DNA from: Selaginella moellendorffii
Taxonomy: Eukaryota > Streptophyta > Lycopodiopsida > Selaginellales > Selaginellaceae
Length of the DNA: 64,000 nucleotides
NCBI RefSeq assembly: GCF_000143415.4
Contig: NW_003314345.1
Coordinates: forward strand, 756,264-820,263
Direction: 5' to 3'
The notes under the pieces are model-generated. The model saw only the letters and a program-made list of their open reading frames with translations, ran no database searches and was not told the DNA's origin. How positions within the stretch are numbered: position 1 is the first letter of the stretch; every line of letters begins with the position of its first letter. The position numbers were made by a program, and so were the translations under genes. Positions 32,441-43,045 of this stretch are shown piece by piece.

Positions 32441-34780
32441 CTGACGCTTAGTCTTGGAAACTATAATCCCTAGGGGTATCTTTATTCAACTTTTCAACAC
32501 CCTTTAACTAGAATAATCTAGAATATTTTACCTATTCACAGGAAAAATAAATAAAATAAAATAAACTAATTAAATTGATTGCTGACAAATCCATGAAATA
32601 TGTGTAACTTCATGGCATTGTCTATAATGGAAAGTTGTTTTCTTTCAACAAATGTTTTTGTTTATACATGAATTTTCTTTAAACAACTAAGAGGACGATT
32701 TGTACTCAGTGGCTGTGTCCAAATCAAAAGGATAGATAACACTTATATATATCCCATAGTATACCTTAATTGAGTAATAATGTATGATTTCTTCCAAAAT
32801 ATAATAGCTACAATTGCATGAATACATGGATTATTAATTTTATGTCAATTGAAGCAAGAAGAAGTTGTTTTGGCAATGTTTTGAGTGACTCTTGAATATT
32901 GTAATATCAACCAACCAAACAATATAATAATAAGTATAAATGGATGCTTCACAAATTTGAGCCTTCCATTAAATTAATGGAAGCCATATCAATTTTGATC
33001 TAATGACTTTTAATCAAAGAGAATGGCTTAAGAAATAATTTATTAATATAGCACATCTGATAATAGGATGAGATTTAAATATAACTGTGGATCTTTAAAA
33101 CTTTAAAGGATAAATAGGGATAAAATAACTATTAATTAAGTAAGAATAACTATTAATTAAGTTTTCTAAATTTAGCTATGTTTTCTATTACATTTTGCAT
33201 TGCCACCTTTTAGAGCACTTTCATGATATAATTACAATCTTAGATGGGAGAGCTAGATCATTCACTTGAGGACATTTCTAGGTGGTCTAGAGTTTAGTGG
33301 GATTCATTGTAGAGAGCCACCTAAACAGCTTTGTCAATCTCATTTAACATTAAAAGCTTTCTAGAGAACTCATGTTCTTTTCACTTTGGGTAACCAGATC
33401 CCCCAGCAGCTACACAATTTCATTCTTGGGTAGGATTAACTTGGCCACTTTGGGTAACCAGATCCCCCAGCAGCTACACAATTTCATTCTTGGGTAGGAT
33501 TAACTTGGCCAAGGATATGGGCATGATTGCCACCAGCACTATTACATGGTTTTATATGATGACTGTGCCCCACGGTCACGCGGTCACTTGTCTACTTGTT
33601 TGATTCCACCACATCTCCTTAATATACTACATTGGCATTGCTGCCTTTTGAAAACATGAAGCTGATGTGGCTTCTTGTTATGTTTCATAGGCAAGAGTTG
33701 AGGAAGTTGAAGATCTACACAGCTGGAGAAGCTCTTAGGCATAATACAGTGTGAGTGCATATGAGATGTAACATGGTATTAGAAGTTCATTTTGGTTAGC
33801 ATCATTTATTAGTGTTAGTAAATTGTGTTTAGCACCTGTATTTAGCCAGATGGACATAAGGTAGGAACTTCTATGTGTTTCTTGCTGAGTATGCTTGGCT
33901 TGGCTCTTAATTCTGTTTTGCTCTATCTTGCATTGACTTGAAGAGAACCTTTGCGTATTGAGACTAGTCCCTCAATAATGCTAAATGATAGCTTACCGTG
34001 TTTGCCAAACACCCTACCCTTTATGTTAGTACCATTTTGTCCTAAATATTATTTATGGAAAGTGTCGAGATTTTCTCATTTGGCATATCTACGGAATGTA
34101 GAGATTGTCTTGAACACAATGGTGTTTATCTCATGTCCAAATTCACAATCTACGGACATTCCATATTTAGTAAATTTCAAACTTGTCCCAGAGACTAACT
34201 CCTGGTACTAAAGGTGGCTAAGAGGGGGTTGTAGGGGGTTCTAAATGTATAGTAAGGATAGTGGGTAGATTGGGCATAGCAAACCAACTTGAGGCATAGT
34301 CTAGCTCTTGCTTGCGTGTTTGTCTTTGTGTTGCGTCTAGCTTGGGTCTAAGCCTAAATTCCATGGTGGAGTCTCACGTTAGGCCACCAGTATGCTGAAA
34401 TAGCACCAGACTTCATTTGGCTCTGTTTTGCATGTTGGTCCTGGCATTGGGATGCTAGATACTCTAGGACAGTTCCAAGTCACTCCGCGCTTCTGTCCCT
34501 TTGCTCCTTAGGCTGTATGCTTAGGAGTTGTTCCATGCTCCAGTGCCATCGTTCCTTGGGTTCATGCTTAAGAGTTTGGCACCATTCCTTCATTTAGTGG
34601 CCCAAGGCTCTGAAACTTAGGTTCTGCATTGCTATCCTTTGGATGTGTGGCATGTGTCACATAGCATATGGATGGTTTAGGTTCACTTCATGGTTATCCT
34701 ATAGTAAAACACTATAGAATAAAAGGTGAAAACCACATGCACGATTCTGGAGATCTGGAGTGCGAGAGAGCTAGAGCATG
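32441..34780. other. AT-rich stretch with multicopper-oxidase shards
   Basis: Apart from the oxidase fragments listed separately, I see only AT-rich sequence with short tandem copies, such as AATAACTATTAATTAAG twice near 33125-33160. No intact gene is apparent. Confidence 0.5.
33361..33690 (+). pseudogene. Multicopper oxidase fragment (C-terminal), with internal duplication
   Basis: Matches the oxidase gene from about 30238 to 30480: the segment with FLENSCSFHFG through the type 1 copper HCHLLEHE region. It has many changes and no open frame. A smaller match to the HCHLLEH coding stretch lies just upstream at about 33190-33225. Within it, 64 bp are duplicated exactly (33383-33446 and 33447-33510). 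Confidence 0.8.
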
Positions 34781-35139
34781 ATGGGCAATTCCACAGAGCC
34801 GCCAGCGTCCACGTAGAGCTGGGAAATCCCCAAGGTTGCCGCAAATTCCAGCTTCACAGATGGTGTGGCGTCACGGGATGTCAAGCTCGGCAGTGGCGAT
34901 AGTCGTGTGTGGGTCAAGCTCTATCTCCCCGCGGCAGCACTCCAGATCAATTCCAAGTGCAAGCTCCCAATTGTGGTCCATGTCCATGGTGGAGGATTCG
35001 TCCGATTCAGCGCTGCCACGTCCTTGTACCACGATTTCTGCAAGAACGTAGCCACTGATGCCACTGCTCTTGTTGTCTTGCTCAACCACAGATTTGCGCC
35101 GGCCTCACGCCTCCCCGCCGCCTACCAAGACCTGAGTAT
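34781..35139 (+). pseudogene. Carboxylesterase (CXE/GID1-like fold) 5' fragment
   Basis: From ATG 34781 the frame reads 11 codons, meets TAG at 34814, then continues in the same frame into an alpha/beta-hydrolase-3 N-terminus: DVKLGSGDSRVWVKLYLP, then VVHVHGGGF (the oxyanion-hole HGGG) and NHRFAPASRLPAAYQD. Similarity ends at about 35139. The nucleophile GxSxG and the rest of the catalytic triad are absent from the following sequence. It is the first-exon remnant of a plant carboxylesterase gene. Confidence 0.8.
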
Positions 35140-35239
35140 GCCAATCTCTTTGAATTTAACATATCGTCTGAAGCCAAGATATTTAGTAAGGAAAGGAAGT
35201 GTGAGAGAATGGGAAAGCAATTGGAGAAACATGAGCTGA

Positions 35240-35920
35240 GCTCAAGGACCCTAATGTACTAACACATCCTAAACTTAATTCATCATACTCACATTAATAT
35301 GAGTTTCTTGAAAACTATATATAAGTTTTTGCTACAAGTTTCTCAAGGATCTCCTAGTGCACTCTTTCCATGCCTGGAGACATGTATGAACTAAAAAGAC
35401 TGGTTAAATTGACTTGCACTGTTTATAGCTCATCTTATCAATCGGAATCTAGCAGCAAGAAAACGACAGAAAAGAAAACTGTTTGCTAACTTCAGAACGG
35501 CAATGGAGATTAGAAATGTTTTTATTTGTCACGTCAGTGGTGTCATTCCATTTGGCAGCTCTATTCCATGAGGATAGAGCATACGTTTTGTCTCAGCTAT
35601 ATCTCCACCACATAGCTTTGATCCTCCATAGAACTTTCAGTAGTTTCCAACACTTCATTATGGCTGTGCTTTGATTTATATATGAGAATTTCAACGTGAT
35701 AAGCTCTTTAGGCTAGGAGCTCACAGGCCCATTCGTTTAATATTCTGCCACCTTTTGAAACATAATAAAATGCAAAAATTATTTTAAAGAAATGGTTTCA
35801 TGGTGTACTTGGGGCGGCTGTTTTCAATAGAAGCTTTGAATCCTCAAAACGGAGACAACCATTGCCGTCCAAGCCTTGACCAACAGGTTTCTTTGCCATC
35901 GTTTTCTTGCTGCCATCTTG
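35240..35920. other. Intergenic upstream of the BAHD gene
   Basis: No gene seen. Its right part (35690-35940) recurs in diverged, partly inverted form near 30.7 and 31.35 kb, and beside BAHD pseudogene 2 near 41.77 kb. Confidence 0.45.
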
Positions 35921-35930
35921 CTATAAAATA
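35921..35930 (+). promoter_or_regulatory. Probable TATA box of the BAHD gene
   Basis: CTATAAAATA lies about 70 bp before the ATG at 35997, in a block shared with the two BAHD pseudogenes. The transcription start is not determined. Confidence 0.5.
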
Positions 35931-35996
35931 GGAAAGTCAGGCGTTGCTCGAAACAGTCATTCGTTACATAATTCTTAGATCTCAAGCAATACATAC

Positions 35997-37377
35997 ATGG
36001 CTCCAGGCATGGTGAGAGTTTGCAATGTTTCATGTGTTATTCCCAAGAATCCAGGCCCCAATCGTACTATGTATTTATGTGATATGGATCAAAAGGTTGG
36101 ATACTATGTGAGAACTCTATTCTTTTATGCGCCAGAAACTAAGACTTTGGATGTGGATCGTCTCAAATCGTCCCTGGCTGAGGTGTTGGATTCACATGAT
36201 TTCTGGGGTGGAAGGCTGAGATTCAATGAAAATGGGCGTATGGAGATCGACTGTAGCAATCAAGGAACTTTCTTCACATTTGCTACTTCTGGTCTTGGCA
36301 TGGACCAAGTGACAGCTGATGACTTGGATGATTTTTTCTCTTTCGACGATGACAAGATTAAAACCTTGGAAGATCTTCCATTGTTGAGGATCCAGGTACG
36401 TAGTTACAGCAAACATATAAGCTAGAAACTTGGATTTTAAACTGCTTTCTCTACAGGTGACTCACATGCTTGGAGACAATGGTTACGCAATTTCGATATT
36501 GTTCCACCATGCTTTGGTTGATGCAACATCTGCTATCAATTTCCTGCTCAACCTTGCATCCATCAACCGGGGAGATGGTCTCTATATGCTACCAAATGGC
36601 GACCGGACTCGACTTAAATTCCGGGATCCACCACAAGTAAATTTTGAGCACGAAGAGTTTTCTATACAAACACCTCACAATGGTGGGGTCGGTGTCTTTA
36701 CTTTCACCAAGGAGTCGGTGATTAGCTCGGAGTTGAGGCAAAAAATGGCTCCAAAGAACGAGAGGAAGACCTTCCTCTTCAGGTTTGACAAGCTCCGCGA
36801 GCTCAAGAAAGCTGTTCTAGACGAAGGACCTTTGAGTGAATGCTCCACTTTCGAGGCTCTGGCAGCTTTGATCTGGCGAGCCCACGCTCGATCCATCCCA
36901 GGCAAATCGAACAACGATGTTCTTCACCTTGGATTTGTAGTGGATACAAGAAACATCCTGGATCCGCCATTGGGTGAAAACTTCTGTGGCAATGCGTTCT
37001 ATCCAGCATATACCGAGCTGACACTTATGGATATATGCAAGCTTCCACTCTCTTCCGTCGTTGCTCAAGTGCAAGAGGCAAAAACACGAGTGACGAATGA
37101 ATACGTTCGATCTGGACGAGATTTTCTCCATCTCAATCCCAACTGTTGGTACCGACGGTGTGAGACGGTGATCAATGCTTGGCCCCGGCTGATGCAGAAG
37201 TCCCTGGAGCTCGACTTTGGTTGGGGTAAGCCATCACGAGTGGAATTTCCACTGGATCCACGATCCTCGGTTATCGCGTTCCTCCCGTTTAGCTGGGATG
37301 GGATTTTAGTCTCGGTCTCTGCTAATGGCATTGCACTTGGCATCTTTGAAGATGCTATAGCACAATTCTACAAGTAA
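35997..37377 (+). CDS. BAHD acyltransferase
   Basis: Two exons, 35997-36395 and 36457-37377, with a 61-bp GT-AG intron; product 439 aa, the usual BAHD length. The catalytic HxxxD motif is HALVD (H151, D155) and the structural DFGWG motif is intact at 386-390. These soluble cytosolic enzymes move an acyl group from acyl-CoA to an alcohol or amine of a specialised metabolite; donor and acceptor cannot be inferred. The gene is the only intact member of a local trio: pseudogenes lie at 31.5-32.4 kb (same strand) and 40.4-41.65 kb (opposite strand), and all three share upstream sequence. The intron position matches the broken copies. Confidence 0.92.
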
Positions 37378-38015
37378 TGCCTTCTTATTGTCTTCGGAAA
37401 TTTACAAGGCAAATCCGTAACATATTCCTCTTTGCTTTGATTTTATCTGATTTTAATTAATTCTGATTGTATATGCAAAATGCCGGACTTTAAAAGTTCA
37501 CTAAGCATAGAGTGTTTTTCTAGCTTGGAAACTCTTCTTATTTGGTTATAGCATTAAAGAATCCCCATTTGAAAGTGGTAGCAACGTCTTTGTATATAGA
37601 CGGAAATAACAACAGATAATAGATATGGCTGATTTTATTGGAAATTTTAAAATACATTATGATTAAAGTGGTTTCAACTTGGTATCATGTCTCCAGTTCA
37701 GACCTCGATGAAGCCATGCATTTCTAGCAAATCAAATTTGGCAATTCCATCAACCATGCATGTCGTTCAGTCACGGTTAGCATTAAGGTTTTACCTCAAA
37801 AGTTAGTGCAGGCTCAAAGGAGTAAGCTTGATTTGTGCAGGCTCAAGCTTTGACCTATGTCAAACTCCAGGCATCGCTACACCAGTTCCTATTTCCAGCT
37901 TCAGTTCCAGTTTGTTCTACACTGTCCCTGAGTTCTTCCAACTAGCGAGCGTGCTTTGTGTGAAAAACCACAACTCTCTCCATGATGGCTGGTCAGAATC
38001 CCACTGAGCGCGGAT
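37378..38015. other. Intergenic, no gene seen
   Basis: AT-rich sequence after the BAHD stop. I find no supported feature before the oxidase shard that starts near 38020. Confidence 0.45.
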
Positions 38016-38019
38016 CCTT

Positions 38020-38305
38020 AATCTTGGTGTCCTCCCCACCAGCCATCCAATCCATCTCCACTTCGCCAACTTTGTCATTGTCGCTAGCCAAGCTTTCAAC
38101 CTTGCTGCCTGCATACCAGGAGCTGTCCGGCCAGACAACTCGGCCTCAAGGACACAGCCGCCAACACGGTTACATCGCCAAACTATGGCCCACGGTAGTT
38201 GTTTGATTCCAGCGTCTAAATTGGCACTGCCACATTTTGGAGCACGAAGACAAAGAGATGAAACAACCTCTTGTCCTTGTTCCCTCTGATGAAGATCACG
38301 GCTAA
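38020..38305 (+). pseudogene. Multicopper oxidase fragment 2
   Basis: Resembles the oxidase from about 30160 (SHPIHLHLVNFLIVASQTFN) and then, after a gap, the HCHLLEHEDNEM region and the C-terminus. Stops and deletions throughout. Same orientation as the parent. Confidence 0.75.
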
Positions 38306-38717
38306 GAAAAGAGAATTTTTCATTATAAAAAGAAAATGATATTGTTGTTAGTAATGAAGCCATTAAAAAATTGACAGATGTATCTCATAAATGTATGACT
38401 TTTAAATTGATCTCTTAGAAGAGGTGAGAACAAATGTGAAAGTTCGCACACATTTTTACCAATTTTCCAGCAAATCCAAGGATTTTTGAAATTCAAAATA
38501 GATGCTGCTTGGAGAAATACGCTCACCTCTGCTTGGTGCCTCGCACCAGCCCTCTCTCAGCGCCTCTGCCAGAGCCTCCGGGCCGGTCTCTGCTCAATCA
38601 CGCCCTAGCACCTTGCGCAGTGCCAAATCTTGGCACCTCTCAGCCACGTCCGGGCATTGTCATCCTCGCTAGCCTCTTCAGCCAGCACCATCATCCCAGG
38701 ATCTGGAGCCCCTCAGG

Positions 38718-38815
38718 GCTCCGATACCATGAAGAGATATGTGGAAGCTGTGATGTTATATATCGACTATCTTTCAAGTCATCTTTGTCCATCGTAGCGT
38801 CCGCATATCTCTTCA
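38718..38815 (-). mobile_element. LTR plus primer-binding site of a short (TRIM-like) element
   Basis: On the minus strand an 86-bp segment (38815-38730) begins TGAAGAGATATG and ends CATATCTCTTCA, a perfect 12-bp terminal inverted repeat with TG...CA ends. It is followed with no gap by TGGTATCGGAGC (38729-38718), the same primer-binding site as in the two larger elements. An internal region would run left from there. I did not find the second LTR by eye. It interrupts the PP2C pseudogene in its third exon. Confidence 0.6.
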
Positions 38816-39845
38816 AATCACCGATGAACTTGGTCACCTGCGGGAGCAAGCAAAAAATAGGATTAGAAACACTCCCTCGAGCTACCAAGTTGAGGACGCT
38901 ACGATGGGCACAGCGGCCTGGAGGCGGCTCAGTATATCTACGACCATCTCTGGCAAAACTTGCAAAGTGTGTGCTCGATTCTTTTGCTGTATGGTAGTCT
39001 CTAACTCTTCTTCTTCCAGGACTTGCTTCGCAGGAGGGTGACTTCACGAGCGATGTTTTGCGAAGAGTGATCTTGTCAACCGAGGATGGTTTCGAGAGAT
39101 ACGTCGCTGGCTCCTGGGCATTAAGACCACAGATCGCGACGGTTGGATCGTGCTGCCTCGTCGGGTTGATACGAGGGAACCAACTGTTCGTCGCCAACTT
39201 GGGCGATTCGAGGGCGGTCATGGGAACTTTCCTGGGACGGGATAACAGGATCACAGCGATTCAGCTCTCTGCTGAGCACAATGCCAGCATAGATGCCGTG
39301 CGTCAGGAGCTCAAGGACTTACATCCAGACGACTCACACATTGTCGTTCTCAGGCATGGAGTCTGGCGTGTCAAAGGGATAATCCAGGTACAGTCTCGAT
39401 CTGGGTGTGATCCTCGAGTATGGAGTTCGCCTGTACTACAGCTATGGAGAAGTCGCCAAATGCGTGCTTCCCAATGTCGTGGAGCCAGAAGAGAGCATCG
39501 TTGCGACTGGGAGCTGTGGCGCCGATATGGACATACTCTCCAGCATCCTACTACCATCTTCGACAGTCGTGCCAGCATCCCTCATTTCATCACAAAAATT
39601 CCACGCGTTCCACAAACCTGTGCATTCTTCCTCATCTTTATCCCTCCATCGATCAGCCAACCTCGTTTCGCATGGCGCCCTGGAAACCATGGAGACAGCA
39701 GTCCGCCAGATTGCTCAGCATATCAATTGCGAGTCATGCAAATGGCAAGAAATGCCCCAATCAACGGATTGGAGAGCGGAGGACCAGAAATGGAGCTGGG
39801 TAGCCGCTTGCTGCAGCTGGAATTCGAGGAAGAAGCCCATCAACT
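38816..39845. pseudogene. PP2C pseudogene with internal inversion
   Basis: Copy of part of the PP2C gene at 44552-45891. Three pieces: 38816-38904 matches 45090-45176 in the same orientation (exon 3 start and intron, coding minus). About 38905-39390 matches the reverse complement of 45177-45680 (end of exon 1, intron 1, exon 2, coding plus). About 39391-39840 matches 45695-46145 in the same orientation (start of exon 1 and upstream, coding minus). An inversion of about 0.5 kb between intron 2 and exon 1 explains it. The exon 2 piece is still open (the [10 protein letters not shown] and [10 protein letters not shown] blocks), but no intact phosphatase can be made. Confidence 0.88.
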
Positions 39846-40261
39846 CTCACACCATGCATATAAATTAAATGCCAAGATCCAATCTCTCTTAAAAAAACTT
39901 ACATTTAGATAATTTTGAATAAAGTTTGTTGTCTTTCAAAAATTGCAAAACATTTTATATATGCATCTTATGTGTAGAGTTAAACATTACAATATCATTA
40001 AAATAGTCAATCACAAACTTCCCTAAATAACCTAGTGCAAGTTATGCAGCAACCCCTACACATGCACTAAGCCACTCTAATCCTGGCACTCAGCAAGACT
40101 CATCCTCCTTGCTAGCCTCTTCTTTGCTAGCGTCCATTGTCCCACCTTCAAAGGCAAAAACTAAAGAGGCTCACAACCTTTGATATTATACTGTGATGAT
40201 ATTTGAGCATATACCGCTTGTTTTATGACATGGTATTGGTAATCTCCAACAATCCCCCCAT

Positions 40262-40345
40262 GTAGTTGGCACTGCCACCTTTTAAAGCACGAAGACAATG
40301 AGGTGATGCTCTAAGCCACAGATTCAAAGCTCGAGTATCAGGTAT
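40262..40345 (+). pseudogene. Multicopper oxidase fragment 3 (3' end)
   Basis: Short match to the HCHLLEHEDNEMM coding stretch and what follows in the oxidase gene, with a changed frame. It lies directly beside BAHD pseudogene 2. Confidence 0.65.
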
Positions 40346-40405
40346 GACAAGGGCATGGAGAAGAGTGTAAACGCTAATTCAAGAAAAGAAGCCGAGAAAG
40401 CTTCC

Positions 40406-41654
40406 CTACATGTCCCAATTATTTTTTGCAGGAAATCGGAGTTCTGGGATTTCCGCAGTTCCTATGAATCCCATTGCAATTGCCCCCTTTGAAGAGCTTA
40501 TAACACACTCCACTCGTGATGGCTTTCCCCAACCAAAGTCGAGTTCCAAAGACTTTCGCATCAGCCTCGGCCAAGCGTTGATCGTCGTCTCACATGGCTG
40601 GTACCAGAAGTTCGGATTGAGGTAGAGAAAATCCCGTGCAGAACGAACAGACTCATTTGTCAATCGCTTTTTCGCCTCCTGGATTAGAGCAACGATGGAG
40701 GAGAGTGGAAGCTCGCCTAGATCCGCGAGTGAGAGCTCGGTATGCGCTAGATATATCGAATTACCGCAGAAGTTTTCACCCAATGGAGGATCCAGAATGT
40801 CAACTGTGAATCCAAAGTGAAGAACATCGCTGCTGGATTTGCCTAGGATGGATCGAGCGTGGGATCGCCAAATCAGAGCTGCCAGATCCCTCGCTCAAGA
40901 TTCCTTCGTCCAGAACAGCTTGCTTGAGCTTGTCAAACGTGAAGAGAAAGGTCTTCCTCTCAATTTTTGAAGCCGTTTTCCTCTTCGATTCGGAGCTAAT
41001 CACAGACTCCTCGGTGAGAGTGTAGATACTGTGGCCACCATTGAGAGGTATCTGTTTAGAAAGCTCTTTGTGCTCGAAGCTCACCCGCGGTGGATCTCGG
41101 TATTTAAGTTCCATTTGGTCTTATATAGAGACCATCTCCCCGGTTGATGGATGCAAAGTTGAGCAGGAAATTGATACCAGAGGTTGCATCAACCAAAGTG
41201 TGGTGGAACAATACCGACATTGCGTAGCCATCATCAAGGAAACGAGTTACTTGTAGGCAACAAGCTCATGCCACAGGGGCTGGGTAATTTTTGAGTTGAG
41301 TTCAAGTCAACAGAAGTCAACATAGTCTAGGTTTTAATCTTGCATCAAAGTGATCAGCGTCACTTGATCCAAGCTAAGATCACACGTTGCAAACGTGAAA
41401 AAAGCTCCCTGGTTGCTACAGCTGATCTCCATACGCCCATGTTCATTGAAGTGCAGCCTTCCAGCCCAGAAATCATATGAACCCAATACCTCAGCCACAG
41501 ATGATTTGAGGCGATCCACATCCAAAGTCTTAGTTTCTGGCCCATAGGAGAAGATACTTCTCACATAGAATCCCAGCTTTTGATCCGCATCCATTATGCG
41601 GTTAGGGCCTGGATTCCTTGCAACAACACATGAAACACTGCAAACTTTCACCAT
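40406..41654 (-). pseudogene. BAHD acyltransferase pseudogene 2
   Basis: Opposite-strand copy of the BAHD gene. It begins at ATG 41654 (MVKVCSVSCVVARNPGPNR). Exon 1 runs off frame after the DQVT position. The intron region is rearranged. The HxxxD stretch survives as HHTLVD, but a small deletion after RPNG shifts the frame, and a second break lies near 40.85 kb. The DFGWG motif survives near the 3' end, and the last 20 codons are replaced. Without several corrections it has no full-length product. Confidence 0.88.
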
Positions 41655-41659
41655 GGATA

Positions 41660-42300
41660 TCCCTTGCTCTTATGTAAATCGGTTCTAGCAATAGAAAGAC
41701 GGCAGCAAATGACAAACAAACGTGTTGGACAAGGCTTGGGGTCATTTTGAGGATTCAAAGCTTCTCAGTCAACCCTATCCTATTGAAAACAGCCGTCACC
41801 TTCCTGTTTCAAAATCACGTAAAGATCAAGAAATTGAAAGTAGTTTTTTGAAAAGAAGACGGCAGCATTGAATGTTCCAATTTCTAAAGAACAGATGAAG
41901 AACTTAATGTGGATATTTTTCTTCATTCTTTTGTTGTGTGTTTGTTTTGTTTGTTATTGGTCAATTTGTCATCACATCAGTGTAAGTCTCCAGTTCGATC
42001 CTCGATGAAGCCAGTGTCAGACAAGAGAAAGAATGTTGCACCTTTCCAGCTGGAAGGAACTCGAAAATTGTTCCTTGAAAGTTTACGAAGAGATCACTAC
42101 AACCACGAGTCAAATCCCCCTGTTGCTTTCGAAATCATCCACCACCCTGCCAATCTAAACATTCTTTAAGAGAAAAATGGAAACGCTACGAAGCAGTTTA
42201 AAACTGCAGCTCTCGAGGACACAGTGAAGGAAAATACGACCTGAGCATAGCTTTCAAAGCAAACCTGGATTTGGCAGGAATTTAGGAAGAAGAAGAGCAT
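41660..42300. other. Intergenic, no gene seen
   Basis: The left part (about 41690-41800) is the shared upstream block of BAHD pseudogene 2. The remainder is AT-rich with no recognisable feature. Confidence 0.4.
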
Positions 42301-42476
42301 TATAATCGTTCCTTTATAAACAAGAGAGGGAGAGAAAAAAGATTCTACTTAACCTCAAGCCAGCCTCAAGCTTTGAGCGAGCTATAACGAACGAGATAGT
42401 GGGAGTCCACTGGGCGACGCGCTCCTCTCTTTTGTGATCTTGGTGTTGGAGCTGGCGTGTCGTTAAGCAGTGTTCT

Positions 42477-42800
42477 TCATCGTGAAGCCTCGAGATTTCT
42501 GGCGCGGAAACCGACATGCGGAGAGGCGCACTCGCTGATGCTATGATCTTGCTGAGAGCCACCATACGAGAACACAGGCCAATTCTCTCTCCATTCATTC
42601 CAGTAAATTTCCTGTTCGCTCGCGAGTCCCCGTCTTACGATGCCAGCAGCTTCTTCCCAGTCGCTTGGACGGTCTCTATAAGCTTCCAGCAATTCCTTCC
42701 TGTCTATGCCGGTGACGTTTCGTCGGACGTACTGCCTTCGACAGCCTCCACGAGGTATATAAGCCTGGTCATCTGGACGAGGACTTAAAAAAAAGGTGCT
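42477..42800 (-). other. Possible exon of an unidentified gene
   Basis: Open minus-strand stretch of about 100 codons with coding-like composition (NVTGIDRKELLEAYRDRPSD, WEEAAGIVRRGLASEQEIYW). No in-frame ATG precedes it; the frame opens at a TTG. It lies downstream of the amino-acid transporter on the same strand. It could be a terminal exon or a fragment. No family recognised. Confidence 0.22.
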
Positions 42801-43045
42801 GCTGCTGCTAACCAATCAGCTCTGCCAGTGGGAACAGCAGGGAGAAGGATTCTTGTAAAGTAGGAACATGATGTTAATGTGCATTGGCTGGCATTACGTA
42901 CCTTCTTTGTTTGCTTTCAAATAGTCACTGAAAAGGAAGACAAGTTAGATCCATAAACCGGTTTTGAACAGCTACAAGCGCAGGTTGCTGGCTAGCTTGA
43001 GCAAAGCCTCTTGAACATAATATTTTCGAATGTTTTATTTTGCTA

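Noticed and set aside
39058-39912. A 284-codon plus-strand frame as an intact PP2C gene
   Set aside because: Only the inverted exon 2 segment is PP2C-coding; the rest reads through a copy of the antisense of exon 1, and the DGHGG and terminal motifs are not in the same frame.
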